The notes below the pieces were generated by a model. It was not told the origin of the DNA. It saw only the letters and a program-made list of their open reading frames with translations, and searched no databases. Shown piece after piece: positions 5,831 to 12,815 of a stretch of DNA of 12,815 nucleotides. This stretch comes from Bordetella parapertussis. GTDB lineage: Bacteria > Pseudomonadota > Gammaproteobacteria > Burkholderiales > Burkholderiaceae_C. The stretch is taken from positions 1 through 12,815 of the forward strand of contig CAMCES010000048.1 of NCBI GenBank assembly GCA_945873925.1. The letters run 5' to 3'. The position numbers and the translations under genes are program-made. How positions within the stretch are numbered: position 1 is the first letter of the stretch; each line of letters begins with the position of its first letter.

Positions 5831-6271
5831 ATGGACAGCATCCACATCACCGACCTCGAATCGGCCATCAACCATTGGCGGGCCTTGAAGCCTTCACCGG
5901 ACGGTGTGACCTTGGCCCCCGAGCTTCGCGCCCTGGCCGAGGTGTATGCGCTGATGATCTACCACCGCCAAGACGAAGCGGCTGAGCAAGGCTTTCCGGC
6001 CAAAGCCTATGCCGCCTGGAAAGCTTGGTATGACACCACCGCAGACACGCCTTGCATCGCGATTTGCTCGACCAGCCAAGGCGACCCGATTTGCAAAGGC
6101 TGTGGCCGTTCTTTTGAAGAAGTGCAGTACTGGACCGAGATGAGCCCCGGTGCCAAGCGCTCGGTGTGGCGTCGCATCACCTTGCATGCTGATGCATGGC
6201 GGTTCAACAAATACGCAGAGCGTGCGCCGGATCAGACCCGTTTGGCCAGACCCGCTGCCAGGCCAATGTAA
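5831..6271 (+). CDS. DUF3717-DUF1289 fusion protein, Cys4
   Basis: 146 aa. Residues 1-70 match the DUF3717 pattern known mainly from Burkholderiales (IHITDLESAINHWRA, then LAEVYALMIYHR). Residues 73-130 match DUF1289, with four cysteines C75, C79, C88 and C91 in TPCIAICS and CKGCGRSFEEVQYW, followed by MSPGAKRSVWRRI. The cysteine set suggests a small metal site; the biochemical role of both domains is unknown. It lies 6 bases after the M48 protease gene and is likely in its operon. The last 12 codons (ending LARPAARPM) overlap the 3' end of purB on the other strand by 40 bases, so this tail is probably unstructured and dispensable. Confidence 0.9.
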   Translation: MDSIHITDLESAINHWRALKPSPDGVTLAPELRALAEVYALMIYHRQDEAAEQGFPAKAYAAWKAWYDTTADTPCIAICSTSQGDPICKGCGRSFEEVQYWTEMSPGAKRSVWRRITLHADAWRFNKYAERAPDQTRLARPAARPM

Positions 6272-7653
6272 GTCGCTGGTGTCAAAGCCAGCAGGCGGGT
6301 TTTCTCTGCCTCGGGGATGGCCAGTTGGTGGATCAACCCATGCAGGTCTTCGCGGGTCACGCGCTGGCCGCGGGTGACTTCCTTGAGTTGTTCATACGCA
6401 CCCGCCACGCCATAGCGGCGCATCACGGTTTGGATCGGCTCGGCCAACACCTCCCAGGCCTTGTCCAAGTCGGCATGCAAAGCGTCTGGGTTGAGCTCGA
6501 GTTTGTTCAAGCCTTGCAAAAGCGATTGGTAGGCCAGCACGGCATAGCCCAAGGCCACGCCCATGTTGCGCAGCACCGTGCTGTCGGACAGGTCGCGCTG
6601 CCAGCGGCTGATCGGGAGCTTTTCGCTCAAGTGGCGCAGCATGGCGTTGGACAAACCGAGGTTGCCTTCGGCGTTTTCAAAGTCGATCGGGTTGACCTTG
6701 TGGGGCATGGTGGACGAGCCAATTTCACCGGCTTTCAAACGCTGTTTGAAATAACCCAAAGACACATAGCCCCAGATGTCGCGCGACAAATCGATCAAGA
6801 TCGTGTTGCTGCGGGCGACCGCATCGAACAACTCAGCCATGTAATCGTGAGGTTCGATCTGGATGCTGTAGGGCTGAAACTGCAAGCCCAAGCCCAACGG
6901 TGCGCTGGCGTTGGCAGGGGTGTCAGTGGTTTCAACGACGTGTTTGGCAAACGCTTCCCAATCGAAATCGGCACGGGCAGACACATGGGCGTTGTAGTTG
7001 CCGACCGCGCCATTCATCTTGGCCAGCAAGGGTACCTGCGCCACCCGGCTACGGGCGGTGTGTAAGCGCATCAAAACGTTCGCCATTTCTTTGCCCACCG
7101 TCGTGGGGCTGGCGGTTTGGCCGTGGGTGCGGCTGAGCATGGCGGCGTCTGCGTACTGGTGAGCCATGCGGCGCAATGTGTCTTGCAACTCGTCGAGCGC
7201 GGGCAACAACACTTGCGAGCGTGCCGCTTTGAGTTGCAGGGCATGGCTGGTGTTGTTGATGTCCTCGCTGGTGCAGGCAAAGTGGATGAACTCCAAAGCA
7301 GATCCCAATTCCGCTTTCAATGCGGCAGGCAGTGCAGGCAGTTGGCATTGGGCTTTGATCCAATACTCGACGGCTTTCACGTCATGGTTGGTGGTTTTTT
7401 CAATCGCTTTGATCGCCAAGGCCTCGGCGGGGCCAAAGGCGCTGACCAAGCCCTGCAAGTAGCTGCGCGCCGCCGGGCTGAACGGCTTGAGCTCGGGCAT
7501 CGCGCTGTCACCCAGGGCCAGCAACCAAGTGATTTCCACCTGAACCCGCCGGTGCATGAAGCCTTGCTCGCTCATCAGGGGCCGCAGAGCGGCGAGTTTG
7601 GCAGCGTAACGCCCATCCAAGGGAGACAAAGCGGATACAGCATGGTCGGTCAT
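6232..7653 (-). CDS. purB: Adenylosuccinate lyase
   Basis: Homotetrameric cytoplasmic enzyme of purine synthesis. It removes fumarate from SAICAR to give AICAR and from adenylosuccinate to give AMP. At 473 aa it has the usual length of the proteobacterial enzyme. Landmarks: TSEDINN at 128-134, the general-acid region with H177 in SRTHGQTASP, and the fumarase/aspartase superfamily loop GSSTMPHKVNP at 312-322 carrying the catalytic serine. The C-terminal TPATYIGLAAGLAKRV is typical of PurB and confirms the stop at 6232, although this overlaps the convergent DUF3717-DUF1289 gene. It is divergent from the glutathione transferase gene, sharing an 84-bp control region with a palindrome. Confidence 0.98.
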   Translation of the reverse strand: MTDHAVSALSPLDGRYAAKLAALRPLMSEQGFMHRRVQVEITWLLALGDSAMPELKPFSPAARSYLQGLVSAFGPAEALAIKAIEKTTNHDVKAVEYWIKAQCQLPALPAALKAELGSALEFIHFACTSEDINNTSHALQLKAARSQVLLPALDELQDTLRRMAHQYADAAMLSRTHGQTASPTTVGKEMANVLMRLHTARSRVAQVPLLAKMNGAVGNYNAHVSARADFDWEAFAKHVVETTDTPANASAPLGLGLQFQPYSIQIEPHDYMAELFDAVARSNTILIDLSRDIWGYVSLGYFKQRLKAGEIGSSTMPHKVNPIDFENAEGNLGLSNAMLRHLSEKLPISRWQRDLSDSTVLRNMGVALGYAVLAYQSLLQGLNKLELNPDALHADLDKAWEVLAEPIQTVMRRYGVAGAYEQLKEVTRGQRVTREDLHGLIHQLAIPEAEKTRLLALTPATYIGLAAGLAKRV

Positions 7654-7737
7654 GCATGGATTCTAGAGCGAGCTTTCGTGAGGTTCGTGAAAGCTTTCAC
7701 GCCTAGAATCTCTGCATTGCTACAACACAGAGCTTTT
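7654..7737. promoter_or_regulatory. Divergent control region purB / GST with 16-bp palindrome
   Basis: CGTGAAAGCTTTCACG at 7686-7701 is a perfect palindrome. It is flanked by the inverted pair GATTCTAG (7659-7666) and CTAGAATC (7703-7710). TAGAAT in each arm looks like a -10 box, for purB on the minus strand and for the GST gene on the plus strand, which would place the palindrome between two divergent promoters as an operator. TTCGTGA also occurs twice directly (7675-7681, 7684-7690). The -35 boxes are not clear. Confidence 0.55.
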
Positions 7738-8355
7738 ATGAAATTGATTGGTGCCGTGACCAGCCCCTATGTGCGCAAAGTGCGCATCGTGATGGCCGAG
7801 AAAAAACTGGAATACGCCTTTGTGTTGGAAGACGTTTGGGCCGCAGATACCACCATCGTGGCGGCCAACCCCTTGGGCAAAGTGCCTTGCTTGGTCATGG
7901 AGGGTGGCGAGGCCTTGTTTGACTCGCGTGTCATCGTGGAATACCTCGACACCATGTCGCCTGTGGGCAAACTCATTCCCCCCAGTGGCCGCGAGCGCAC
8001 CGAAGTCAAAACCTGGGAAGCCTTGGCCGATGGCCTGTTGGATGCCGCGATTGCCGCTCGCCTGGAAGCGCATTGGGCCGGTCGTTCAGGCGCTGAGCGC
8101 AGCCAAGCCTGGATCGACAGGCAGCTGGGCAAGGTGCATGACAGCCTGGCCGCCATGGGCAAAGGGTTGGACAACAACGCTTTTTGCAGCGGCAACCACT
8201 TGAGCTTGGCAGACATCGCCGTGGGTTGTGCCCTGGGCTACCTGGACTTCCGTTTCCCCAACATCGATTGGCGCGGCACCCACCCCAACTTGGAACGACT
8301 GCACGACAAACTGATGCAGCGCAGCAGTTTCCAAGAGACCCTGCCGCCGGCTTGA
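7738..8355 (+). CDS. Glutathione S-transferase family protein (YibF-like)
   Basis: 205 aa, cytoplasmic. The N-terminal thioredoxin fold opens with MKLIGAVTSPYVRKVRIVMA; S9 is the likely glutathione-activating residue, as in YibF-type enzymes. The cis-proline segment is KVPCLV, and the glutathione gamma-glutamyl contact is in DSRVIVEYLD. The C-terminal all-helical domain has the usual LSLADIAVGCALGYLDFR buried-Asp motif. The frame stays open far upstream, but that part is antisense to purB. ATG 7738 is where homology of this family begins, so it is taken as the start. The physiological substrate cannot be deduced; detoxification or redox roles are typical. It converges on the NTF2-like gene with a gap of 13 bases and no clear terminator. 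Confidence 0.93.
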   Translation: MKLIGAVTSPYVRKVRIVMAEKKLEYAFVLEDVWAADTTIVAANPLGKVPCLVMEGGEALFDSRVIVEYLDTMSPVGKLIPPSGRERTEVKTWEALADGLLDAAIAARLEAHWAGRSGAERSQAWIDRQLGKVHDSLAAMGKGLDNNAFCSGNHLSLADIAVGCALGYLDFRFPNIDWRGTHPNLERLHDKLMQRSSFQETLPPA

Positions 8356-8368
8356 ACGCCTGCGGGCT

Positions 8369-8821
8369 TCAGCTGTTGTTGACTTGTTTTTTCAACCAGC
8401 GCATCAAGCTGCCCACCAGCGGAAATTTTTCATACATTTCCTCGGCCGCATCCCAATAGTCGCGGTGCAGCTCGATGCGCCACACACCGTCGCCACCTTG
8501 CTGGAAGGCCAGGTGTGAGCCGCCGCGAACGCATTGGTCCACACCGGACTGCATGGTTTTGAAGCGAAATAAAAAATCCCACACCACGAAACACTGGTTG
8601 TCTTGCGCGATGCGCGTGGTGACGACAAAGCGGGGGTTTTCCAGTGCCACGTACATGTGCTCAAAAATCGCTTGGATCTGCGCCACACCCTGCACTTCTT
8701 TGAACGGGTCTTTGAAGCGTGCGTCGGGCGTATACCAATCAGACAAGCGGGCCACATCAGCCGGCTGCAAGGTTTCAAACAAACCAATGATCTCGTTGCG
8801 GCGTTGTTCAGGGATGTTCAT
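8369..8821 (-). CDS. NTF2/SnoaL-like protein, last gene of the lipid-stress operon
   Basis: 150 aa, a single alpha+beta cone-fold domain of the SnoaL/NTF2 superfamily, recognised by an N-terminal helix pair, LSDWYTPDARFKDPFKEVQG, and the sheet-forming FVVWDFLFRFK and WRIELHRDYWDAAEEMYEKF. Members bind or act on small hydrophobic molecules. In this cluster, partners are a short-chain dehydrogenase and a SAM-dependent fatty-acid enzyme, so the ligand may be a lipid product; that is inference. ATG 8821 has an AGGAG ribosome site 8 bases upstream and follows the SDR stop by 18 bases. No signal peptide, so it is probably cytoplasmic. Confidence 0.88.
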   Translation of the reverse strand: MNIPEQRRNEIIGLFETLQPADVARLSDWYTPDARFKDPFKEVQGVAQIQAIFEHMYVALENPRFVVTTRIAQDNQCFVVWDFLFRFKTMQSGVDQCVRGGSHLAFQQGGDGVWRIELHRDYWDAAEEMYEKFPLVGSLMRWLKKQVNNS

Positions 8822-8839
8822 CGGTCAAGCTCCTGGCGG

Positions 8840-9622
8840 TTACATGCGGGTGGCGCGGCGCACCAGCGGGAAATACCAACGGTAGGGCAGCACCCGAAGC
8901 AGTTGCAGCCAGCGGGTGAAGCGTTTGGGGAAATGGATCTCGAACAGGCCTTCGCGCCAGCCTTGCAGCATGTGCACAGCGGCTTGCGCAGGGGTGAGCA
9001 AGGCTGGCATGTCAAAGCGGTTTTGTGCGGTCAGGGGGGTGGCCACAAAACCAGGGTTGACCACGCTCACACCAACGCCGCTGTCTTGCAAGTCCATGTA
9101 AAGCGCTTCACCCAGGTTGGTCAGCGCCGCTTTGGTCGGGCCATAGGCCAGGCTTTGGGGCAGGCCACGGTAGCCCGCGACGCTTGAGATCAGGCTGATA
9201 TGGCCACGCCCTTGCGGCAGCATCAATGGCAGCAGTGCGTCGAGCAACAACAAGGCACCGTCGTAATTGACCGACCAGTGTTTTTGCATTTCCGCCAAAG
9301 CGTATTGAGTGGCGCGTTGCGGCTTGTAGTAGCCTGCGCAAAACACCACCATGTCCAAGCCCTGATGGCTTTGCACCTGCAGGGCGGCGGCATGCAAAGC
9401 GGGGGCATCGGTGACGTCCAGTGGCAGGGCCAAACTGCCAGGGTGGTCTTGCACAAATGCGTCGAGCAAAGCCGCTTGCCGAGCAGACACACACACCTTG
9501 GCGCCTGCGGTATGCAAGGCCTGCGCACAGGCCAAGCCAATGCCGCTGGAGGCGCCGACCAGCCAAACACTTTTGCCCTGCCAATCGGTGATCGGTGGAT
9601 TCAGGGGTCGGAAAAAGGCCAT
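8840..9622 (-). CDS. Short-chain dehydrogenase/reductase (SDR)
   Basis: 260 aa, classical SDR. It has the nucleotide-binding GASSGIG (23-29), a CAG variant of the NAG motif (95-97), N119 in WSVNYDG, and the catalytic S147, Y160 and K164 (ISSVAG, then YGPTK). The C-terminal ~30 residues (HFPKRFTRWLQLLRVLPYRW) are basic and aromatic and could bind the membrane surface. ATG 9622 is chosen because it starts 5 bases after the upstream stop and leads directly into the fold; longer frames overlap the DUF3833 gene. Substrate unknown. The neighbouring fatty-acid enzyme suggests an acyl or lipid-derived carbonyl. Confidence 0.93.
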   Translation of the reverse strand: MAFFRPLNPPITDWQGKSVWLVGASSGIGLACAQALHTAGAKVCVSARQAALLDAFVQDHPGSLALPLDVTDAPALHAAALQVQSHQGLDMVVFCAGYYKPQRATQYALAEMQKHWSVNYDGALLLLDALLPLMLPQGRGHISLISSVAGYRGLPQSLAYGPTKAALTNLGEALYMDLQDSGVGVSVVNPGFVATPLTAQNRFDMPALLTPAQAAVHMLQGWREGLFEIHFPKRFTRWLQLLRVLPYRWYFPLVRRATRM

Positions 9623-9627
9623 GGACC

Positions 9628-10167
9628 TCAGACCCGCTTGGTGAAGGACAAAGTGACCTCGCCCAAGAAGATGCCCCACTTGGACATGCTTGCTTTGTTG
9701 AGCATGACCCGCTCATTCATCAGGTACATCCAGTCGTCGAACTGCACCTGCCAGACCTGCCCATCCACCGGCAGGGCCATGGTGTAGCGCCAATTGAACG
9801 CATTGCCACGGGTGCGGCCTGTGGCTTGCCCAAGCACGTCGCCAGCGGTGCCGCTGTATTGGCCGTCGCCCAGGTGCTTGAGCGTCCAAATGCGTTTTTG
9901 GGTGGTGCCGTCTGAATACACAAAGTCTTCGTCCAACACGCCTTCGTCGCCTTGCCAGCGGCAGTTCATCACCACGGTGAAACGCTTGACCACCTTGCCA
10001 GAGCGGTCGGTGAACACTCCCCAGGCATCGATCACGCCATTGAAATAGTCGCGCAAGTCCAAGCCAGGTTTTTCTTGTGCGTATTCATCGATGCTTGGTC
10101 CGGCACAGCCAGTTGCAGCCAATGCGCTGGCCGCAGCCGCGCTCAACACCCATCTTCTTTGCATCAT
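9628..10167 (-). CDS. DUF3833 family lipoprotein
   Basis: 179 aa. The start is ATG 10167, which forms ATGA with the stop of the MFS gene (10164-10167) and has AAGGAG just upstream; the next codon is also ATG, with better ribosome-site spacing. A signal sequence MMQRRWVLSAAAASALAATG ends at C21, a fair lipobox (AATGC), so it is probably anchored in a membrane facing the periplasm. The rest, with YFNGVIDAWGVFTDRSGKVV, WTLKHLGDGQYSG and FDDWMYLMNERVMLNKASMS, matches the DUF3833 pattern of a lipocalin-like beta barrel, which suggests lipid binding. Its biochemical role is unknown. It regularly accompanies DUF1365 and cfa-like genes. Confidence 0.9.
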   Translation of the reverse strand: MMQRRWVLSAAAASALAATGCAGPSIDEYAQEKPGLDLRDYFNGVIDAWGVFTDRSGKVVKRFTVVMNCRWQGDEGVLDEDFVYSDGTTQKRIWTLKHLGDGQYSGTAGDVLGQATGRTRGNAFNWRYTMALPVDGQVWQVQFDDWMYLMNERVMLNKASMSKWGIFLGEVTLSFTKRV

Positions 10168-11450
10168 GTCTCCTTCTGGAAAATCGATGCTGACGCGAAC
10201 AGCACGCCAGCGGCCAATGATTTTAAAAGGCAAGGTACCAAAGCATAAGCCCATGACAAGGCCAACAATGCCGGTGCGTCTTGCGTGCCAGGCGTGTAGC
10301 CCAACAGGTTCAAGAGGGGAAGTGCCAAGCCTGCAGCCAGTGCCAAATTGAGCTTGGTCGCCACTTGCCACCAACCCAAGTAAGCGCCTGCCTGGGTTTG
10401 CTGTGCTGGCCCATCCTCTGACAGCAAGCCGTTGAGCAGCGCACCGGGCACGACCAAATCCGCACCCAAGGCCAAGCCCGAGAGCACACAAACCCAGATA
10501 AACGCGGTTTCATCGCCCGCACCCAACGCCAAGGTCCAGACAAACACCGCAACCGCCAGCCCCATGCCCAGCAACCAAGCGCGGCGCAAACCCATGGCGC
10601 GGATCAGCCGCAGCCAGACGGGGAAAGACACGGCTGCCGATAAAAAATATGCGCCCAAAAAAACCATTTGCGAATCGGGTGGCAATTGCAAGCGGTCTTG
10701 CACGAAAAACAAAATCAAGGTCGCGGGTATGGCAGAGGCGATGCCGTTGAGCATGAACACCAAAAGCAGTCGGCGAAAACCGGCGTGTCCCCATGGCCCA
10801 GCCAAGCCGATCCAAAACCCCCGGCTGGTTGCTTCGGGTGAGTCAACCGACGTCGGCCGAGGGGCTAACCACCAGGCCCAGAGGGACAAGCCCAACAAGA
10901 GCACAAAAGCGCTGACCAACACATGCAGGCCCAGCCAAGTCGGCACCACCGAAGCCAAGATCACGCCAACCAAGGCCAGGCCTTCGCGCCAAGCCACCAG
11001 GCGGCTGCGCGCCAGCGTGTCGCCACCCATGCGTGCACCCCAGGTTTGCAGCGCGATGCTCAAAAAACTGTAGGCCGCGTAGCCCACCACCAGCAGCACG
11101 CTCGACAGCAGCAGCAAGGCCTCCATGGTCATGGTCTGACCCAGCAGCCATTGCGGAAAAAACAGCAGCACAAAACTGACCGACAAGGCAAAACCGATCA
11201 CCAAACTGAGACGCAACACCTTTTGTGCGCCGCGGGCAAACAGCCGGTCAACCCACAAACCGATGGCCGGATCGGTCAAGGCATCGAAAGCGCGGGCCAA
11301 AAACAGCATGCCGCCCAGCACACCCAATGACACGCCAAATTGGGTGGCCATGTGGTGCGGCCAAAACATGTATAGGGGCAAGGCCACGAAAGCCAGTGGC
11401 AACGCCGGCAAGCCCAACCGCGCCAAACCTGTGGTGCTGGCCATGCTCAT
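10164..11450 (-). CDS. GPH-type MFS transporter
   Basis: 428 aa, about 12 hydrophobic segments across the whole length, inner membrane. The loop after the second segment, FLARAFDALTDPAIGLWVDR, is the signature of the glycoside-pentoside-hexuronide:cation group (MelB). D56 and D60 correspond to the cation-binding D55 and D59 of E. coli MelB. ATG 11450 overlaps the cfa stop as ATGA. No ribosome site is seen, so translation probably depends on coupling to cfa; a second ATG at 11444 is also possible. Substrate is not deducible. In this cluster the transporter may move a lipid precursor or breakdown product, not a sugar; that is inference. Confidence 0.9.
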   Translation of the reverse strand: MSMASTTGLARLGLPALPLAFVALPLYMFWPHHMATQFGVSLGVLGGMLFLARAFDALTDPAIGLWVDRLFARGAQKVLRLSLVIGFALSVSFVLLFFPQWLLGQTMTMEALLLLSSVLLVVGYAAYSFLSIALQTWGARMGGDTLARSRLVAWREGLALVGVILASVVPTWLGLHVLVSAFVLLLGLSLWAWWLAPRPTSVDSPEATSRGFWIGLAGPWGHAGFRRLLLVFMLNGIASAIPATLILFFVQDRLQLPPDSQMVFLGAYFLSAAVSFPVWLRLIRAMGLRRAWLLGMGLAVAVFVWTLALGAGDETAFIWVCVLSGLALGADLVVPGALLNGLLSEDGPAQQTQAGAYLGWWQVATKLNLALAAGLALPLLNLLGYTPGTQDAPALLALSWAYALVPCLLKSLAAGVLFASASIFQKET

Positions 11451-12676
11451 AAGGGTTTTTGCAAAGTGAACTGCACCACATCGGTGTTGCGTTGCGCGAA
11501 AGCGGCTTGACAATACGCCAGATAAAAGAGCCAGGTGCGCTCAAAAGCGGTGTCAAAACCCAGGGCAGGCAGATCCTGGCGCACCTGCAAAAACGACTCG
11601 CGCCAGCGGCGCAAAGTTTCGGCATAGTCTTGGCCAAAGGCAAGTTGATCGACCACCTGCAAGCCTGCGGCACGCGCTTGCGCGAGGAAGGCGCTGGTGC
11701 TGGGCAAAAAACCACCGGGGAAGATGAACTGCTGAATGAAGTCGGTGCCCAAGGCATAGCGCTCATACAGCGCGTCATCGATCACGATGCTTTGGATGCA
11801 AGCACGGCCACCGGGCTTGAGCAAGCGCGCGATGGTTTGGAAATAGATGGGCCAGTATTCGCGGCCAACCGCCTCGATCATTTCGATCGAGCAGATCGCG
11901 TCATACGGGCCGTCATCGGTGTCACGGTAGTCTTGCAAACGCAAGTCGGCATGGCGGCTGTGCGCATGCAAGCGTTCGGTGGCGTAGGCGAGTTGGGCTG
12001 GACTCAAGGTGATGCCAGTGAACATGGCACCATATTCCAAGCTGGCGATTTCGGCCAAACCACCCCAGCCGCAACCAATCTCCAACACACGCTGGGCTTT
12101 GCCTGGCTCCACACCGGCCATGCGCAGGGCGCGGCGCACCTTGGCTTGCTGCGCGCTGGCCAGGTCTTGCTGGGTGTTGCCGTCAAACCAGGCAGATGAA
12201 TACGTCATCGTCGGGTCCAGCCAAAGGCCGTAGAAAGCATTGCCCAGGTCGTAGTGGGCGTGGATGTTTTTGCTGCTGTTTTTCTTGGTGTTGCGCCGCA
12301 TCCAGTGGCGGATTTGGTAGGCCAATCGGCCCCACCAGGTGCCAAAAATCAAATCATCCATCGGCCGTCGGTTGACGATCAAGAGCTCGAGCAGTGCAGT
12401 CAGGTCGGGGGTTTCCCAGCCGCCGGCAATGAAGGTTTCAGCAAAGCCGATGTCGCCCGAGCGAAGCGAGGCGCCAAACACCTGCCAGTTGTGCAAGACG
12501 ATGCTGGCTTGCGGCCCCGTGGCTTGGCCAAACTGCATGCTTCGGCCATCGGGCAATTGCATGCGCAAGCCGCCCACGCTGATGCGTTGCAGCATCCGCA
12601 GTGCGCGGTGGGCGACAGCAGGGGCGACATTGCCAAGTTCGGACAAATCCAGGAGAGGGCGTTGCAAAGTGGTCAT
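11447..12676 (-). CDS. cfa: Cyclopropane-fatty-acid synthase family SAM-dependent enzyme
   Basis: 409 aa. It transfers a methyl group from SAM to the double bond of acyl chains in membrane phospholipids. An N-terminal domain (~1-120) precedes the methyltransferase domain with HYDLGNAFYGLWLD, TYSSAW, SAM-binding VLEIGCGWGGLAEIA (198-212) and IFPGGFLPS. Compared by eye with E. coli Cfa, E239 (E268 here), I268 (I297) and Y317 (Y351) are kept, but C139 is S161 and H266 is Q295. These residues line the bicarbonate site that completes ring closure, so the product may be a methylated chain. ATG 12676 lies 13 bases after the DUF1365 stop; no clear ribosome site, suggesting coupling. A longer frame to 12793 overlaps DUF1365 and is not used. 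Confidence 0.93.
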   Translation of the reverse strand: MTTLQRPLLDLSELGNVAPAVAHRALRMLQRISVGGLRMQLPDGRSMQFGQATGPQASIVLHNWQVFGASLRSGDIGFAETFIAGGWETPDLTALLELLIVNRRPMDDLIFGTWWGRLAYQIRHWMRRNTKKNSSKNIHAHYDLGNAFYGLWLDPTMTYSSAWFDGNTQQDLASAQQAKVRRALRMAGVEPGKAQRVLEIGCGWGGLAEIASLEYGAMFTGITLSPAQLAYATERLHAHSRHADLRLQDYRDTDDGPYDAICSIEMIEAVGREYWPIYFQTIARLLKPGGRACIQSIVIDDALYERYALGTDFIQQFIFPGGFLPSTSAFLAQARAAGLQVVDQLAFGQDYAETLRRWRESFLQVRQDLPALGFDTAFERTWLFYLAYCQAAFAQRNTDVVQFTLQKPL

Positions 12677-12689
12677 GGTGTTGTTGGGT

Positions 12690-12815
12690 TCAAGAATGGC
12701 CTCGGGTCGCGAAGTCTTTGGGGGGAGCGGGCTTGGTGACCAAAGGGACGTGTTTGAACCACAGCCACAGCGCTTGCCAGTGGATGCGTGCAATCACGCC
12801 CAAACTGTGCATCGG
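12690..12815 (-). CDS. DUF1365 family protein, C-terminal end only
   Basis: Only the last 41 residues are visible, from PMHSLGVIARIHWQALWLWF through KHVPLVTKPAPP to the stop at 12690. The pattern of a hydrophobic strand, then IHWQAL-LW-K-VPL, is the characteristic end of DUF1365 proteins, which sit directly before cfa-like genes in many proteobacteria. Function is not established. An FAD-dependent amine-oxidase-like gene often precedes it, so one may lie just beyond the right edge. Confidence 0.85.
   Translation of the reverse strand, partial: PMHSLGVIARIHWQALWLWFKHVPLVTKPAPPKDFATRGHS

Noticed and set aside
6196..7065. Plus-strand open frame opposite the 3' half of purB
   Set aside because: Lies wholly antisense to conserved purB sequence, including its GSSTMPHKVN loop, and resembles no protein.
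7117..7737. Upstream extension of the GST frame on the plus strand
   Set aside because: This part is antisense to purB and shows no GST similarity; the family's N-terminus begins exactly at ATG 7738.
10168..10491. N-terminal extension of the DUF3833 gene
   Set aside because: It overlaps the MFS transporter, and the lipoprotein signal sequence begins at ATG 10167.
11459..12199. Plus-strand open frame of about 246 codons opposite the cfa-like gene
   Set aside because: Mirror of conserved methyltransferase coding sequence; no start signal and no recognisable domain.
12677..12793. N-terminal extension of the cfa-like gene to 12793
   Set aside because: It overlaps the DUF1365 C-terminus in another frame, and its residues do not resemble the family. 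ATG 12676 fits the spacing.

Overview
The window joins two kinds of DNA. From about 2644 to 12815 it is a high-GC, densely packed bacterial chromosome whose protein styles fit a Burkholderiales genome, most likely Comamonadaceae (Limnohabitans or Rhodoferax-like). This assignment is inference from protein character: a DUF3717-DUF1289 protein, the moaC / M48 protease arrangement, and the DUF1365-cfa-MFS-DUF3833-SDR cluster. From 1 to about 2640 the DNA is clearly richer in A+T and holds tiny unrecognised genes, repeats and a long non-coding control region. A tyrosine integrase (2644-3627) lies between the two, immediately downstream of moaC, so the left part is best read as one end of an integrated element whose other end is outside the window.

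Element side (minus strand). A near-consensus sigma-70-type promoter at 1645-1673 points into a run of seven small genes: 50 aa, 68 aa, 75 aa, 102 aa, 92 aa, a 28-aa putative membrane peptide, and a gene cut by the window edge. The last five are joined by four successive 4-base ATGA stop/start overlaps. The first three genes each follow a copy of the same leader sequence. Upstream of the promoter, roughly 1 kb holds no convincing gene but has a 41-bp tandem repeat, a 12-bp tandem repeat and ten copies of GTAACA/TGTTAC. One of these ten lies in the promoter spacer, as expected for an operator. No function can be assigned to these small proteins.

Chromosomal side. moaC (molybdopterin biosynthesis, minus) is divergent from a BepA-like periplasmic M48 metalloprotease (plus), which is followed 6 bp later by a DUF3717-DUF1289 cysteine-rich protein. 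That gene converges on purB (adenylosuccinate lyase, minus), and the two 3' ends overlap by 40 bp. purB is divergent from a YibF-like glutathione S-transferase (plus), with a perfect 16-bp palindrome between them.

The right third (8369-12815, minus) is one tight operon running DUF1365 protein (cut by the edge), a cyclopropane-synthase-like SAM enzyme, a GPH-type MFS transporter, a DUF3833 lipoprotein, a short-chain dehydrogenase and an NTF2/SnoaL-like protein. Related gene sets in other proteobacteria are tied to sigma-E/ChrR responses to singlet oxygen and to modification of membrane fatty acids. Here the SAM enzyme keeps its SAM site but, by eye, differs from E. coli Cfa at two bicarbonate-site residues, so it may make methylated unsaturated acids instead of cyclopropanes. 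No rRNA, tRNA, CRISPR array or insertion sequence was seen.
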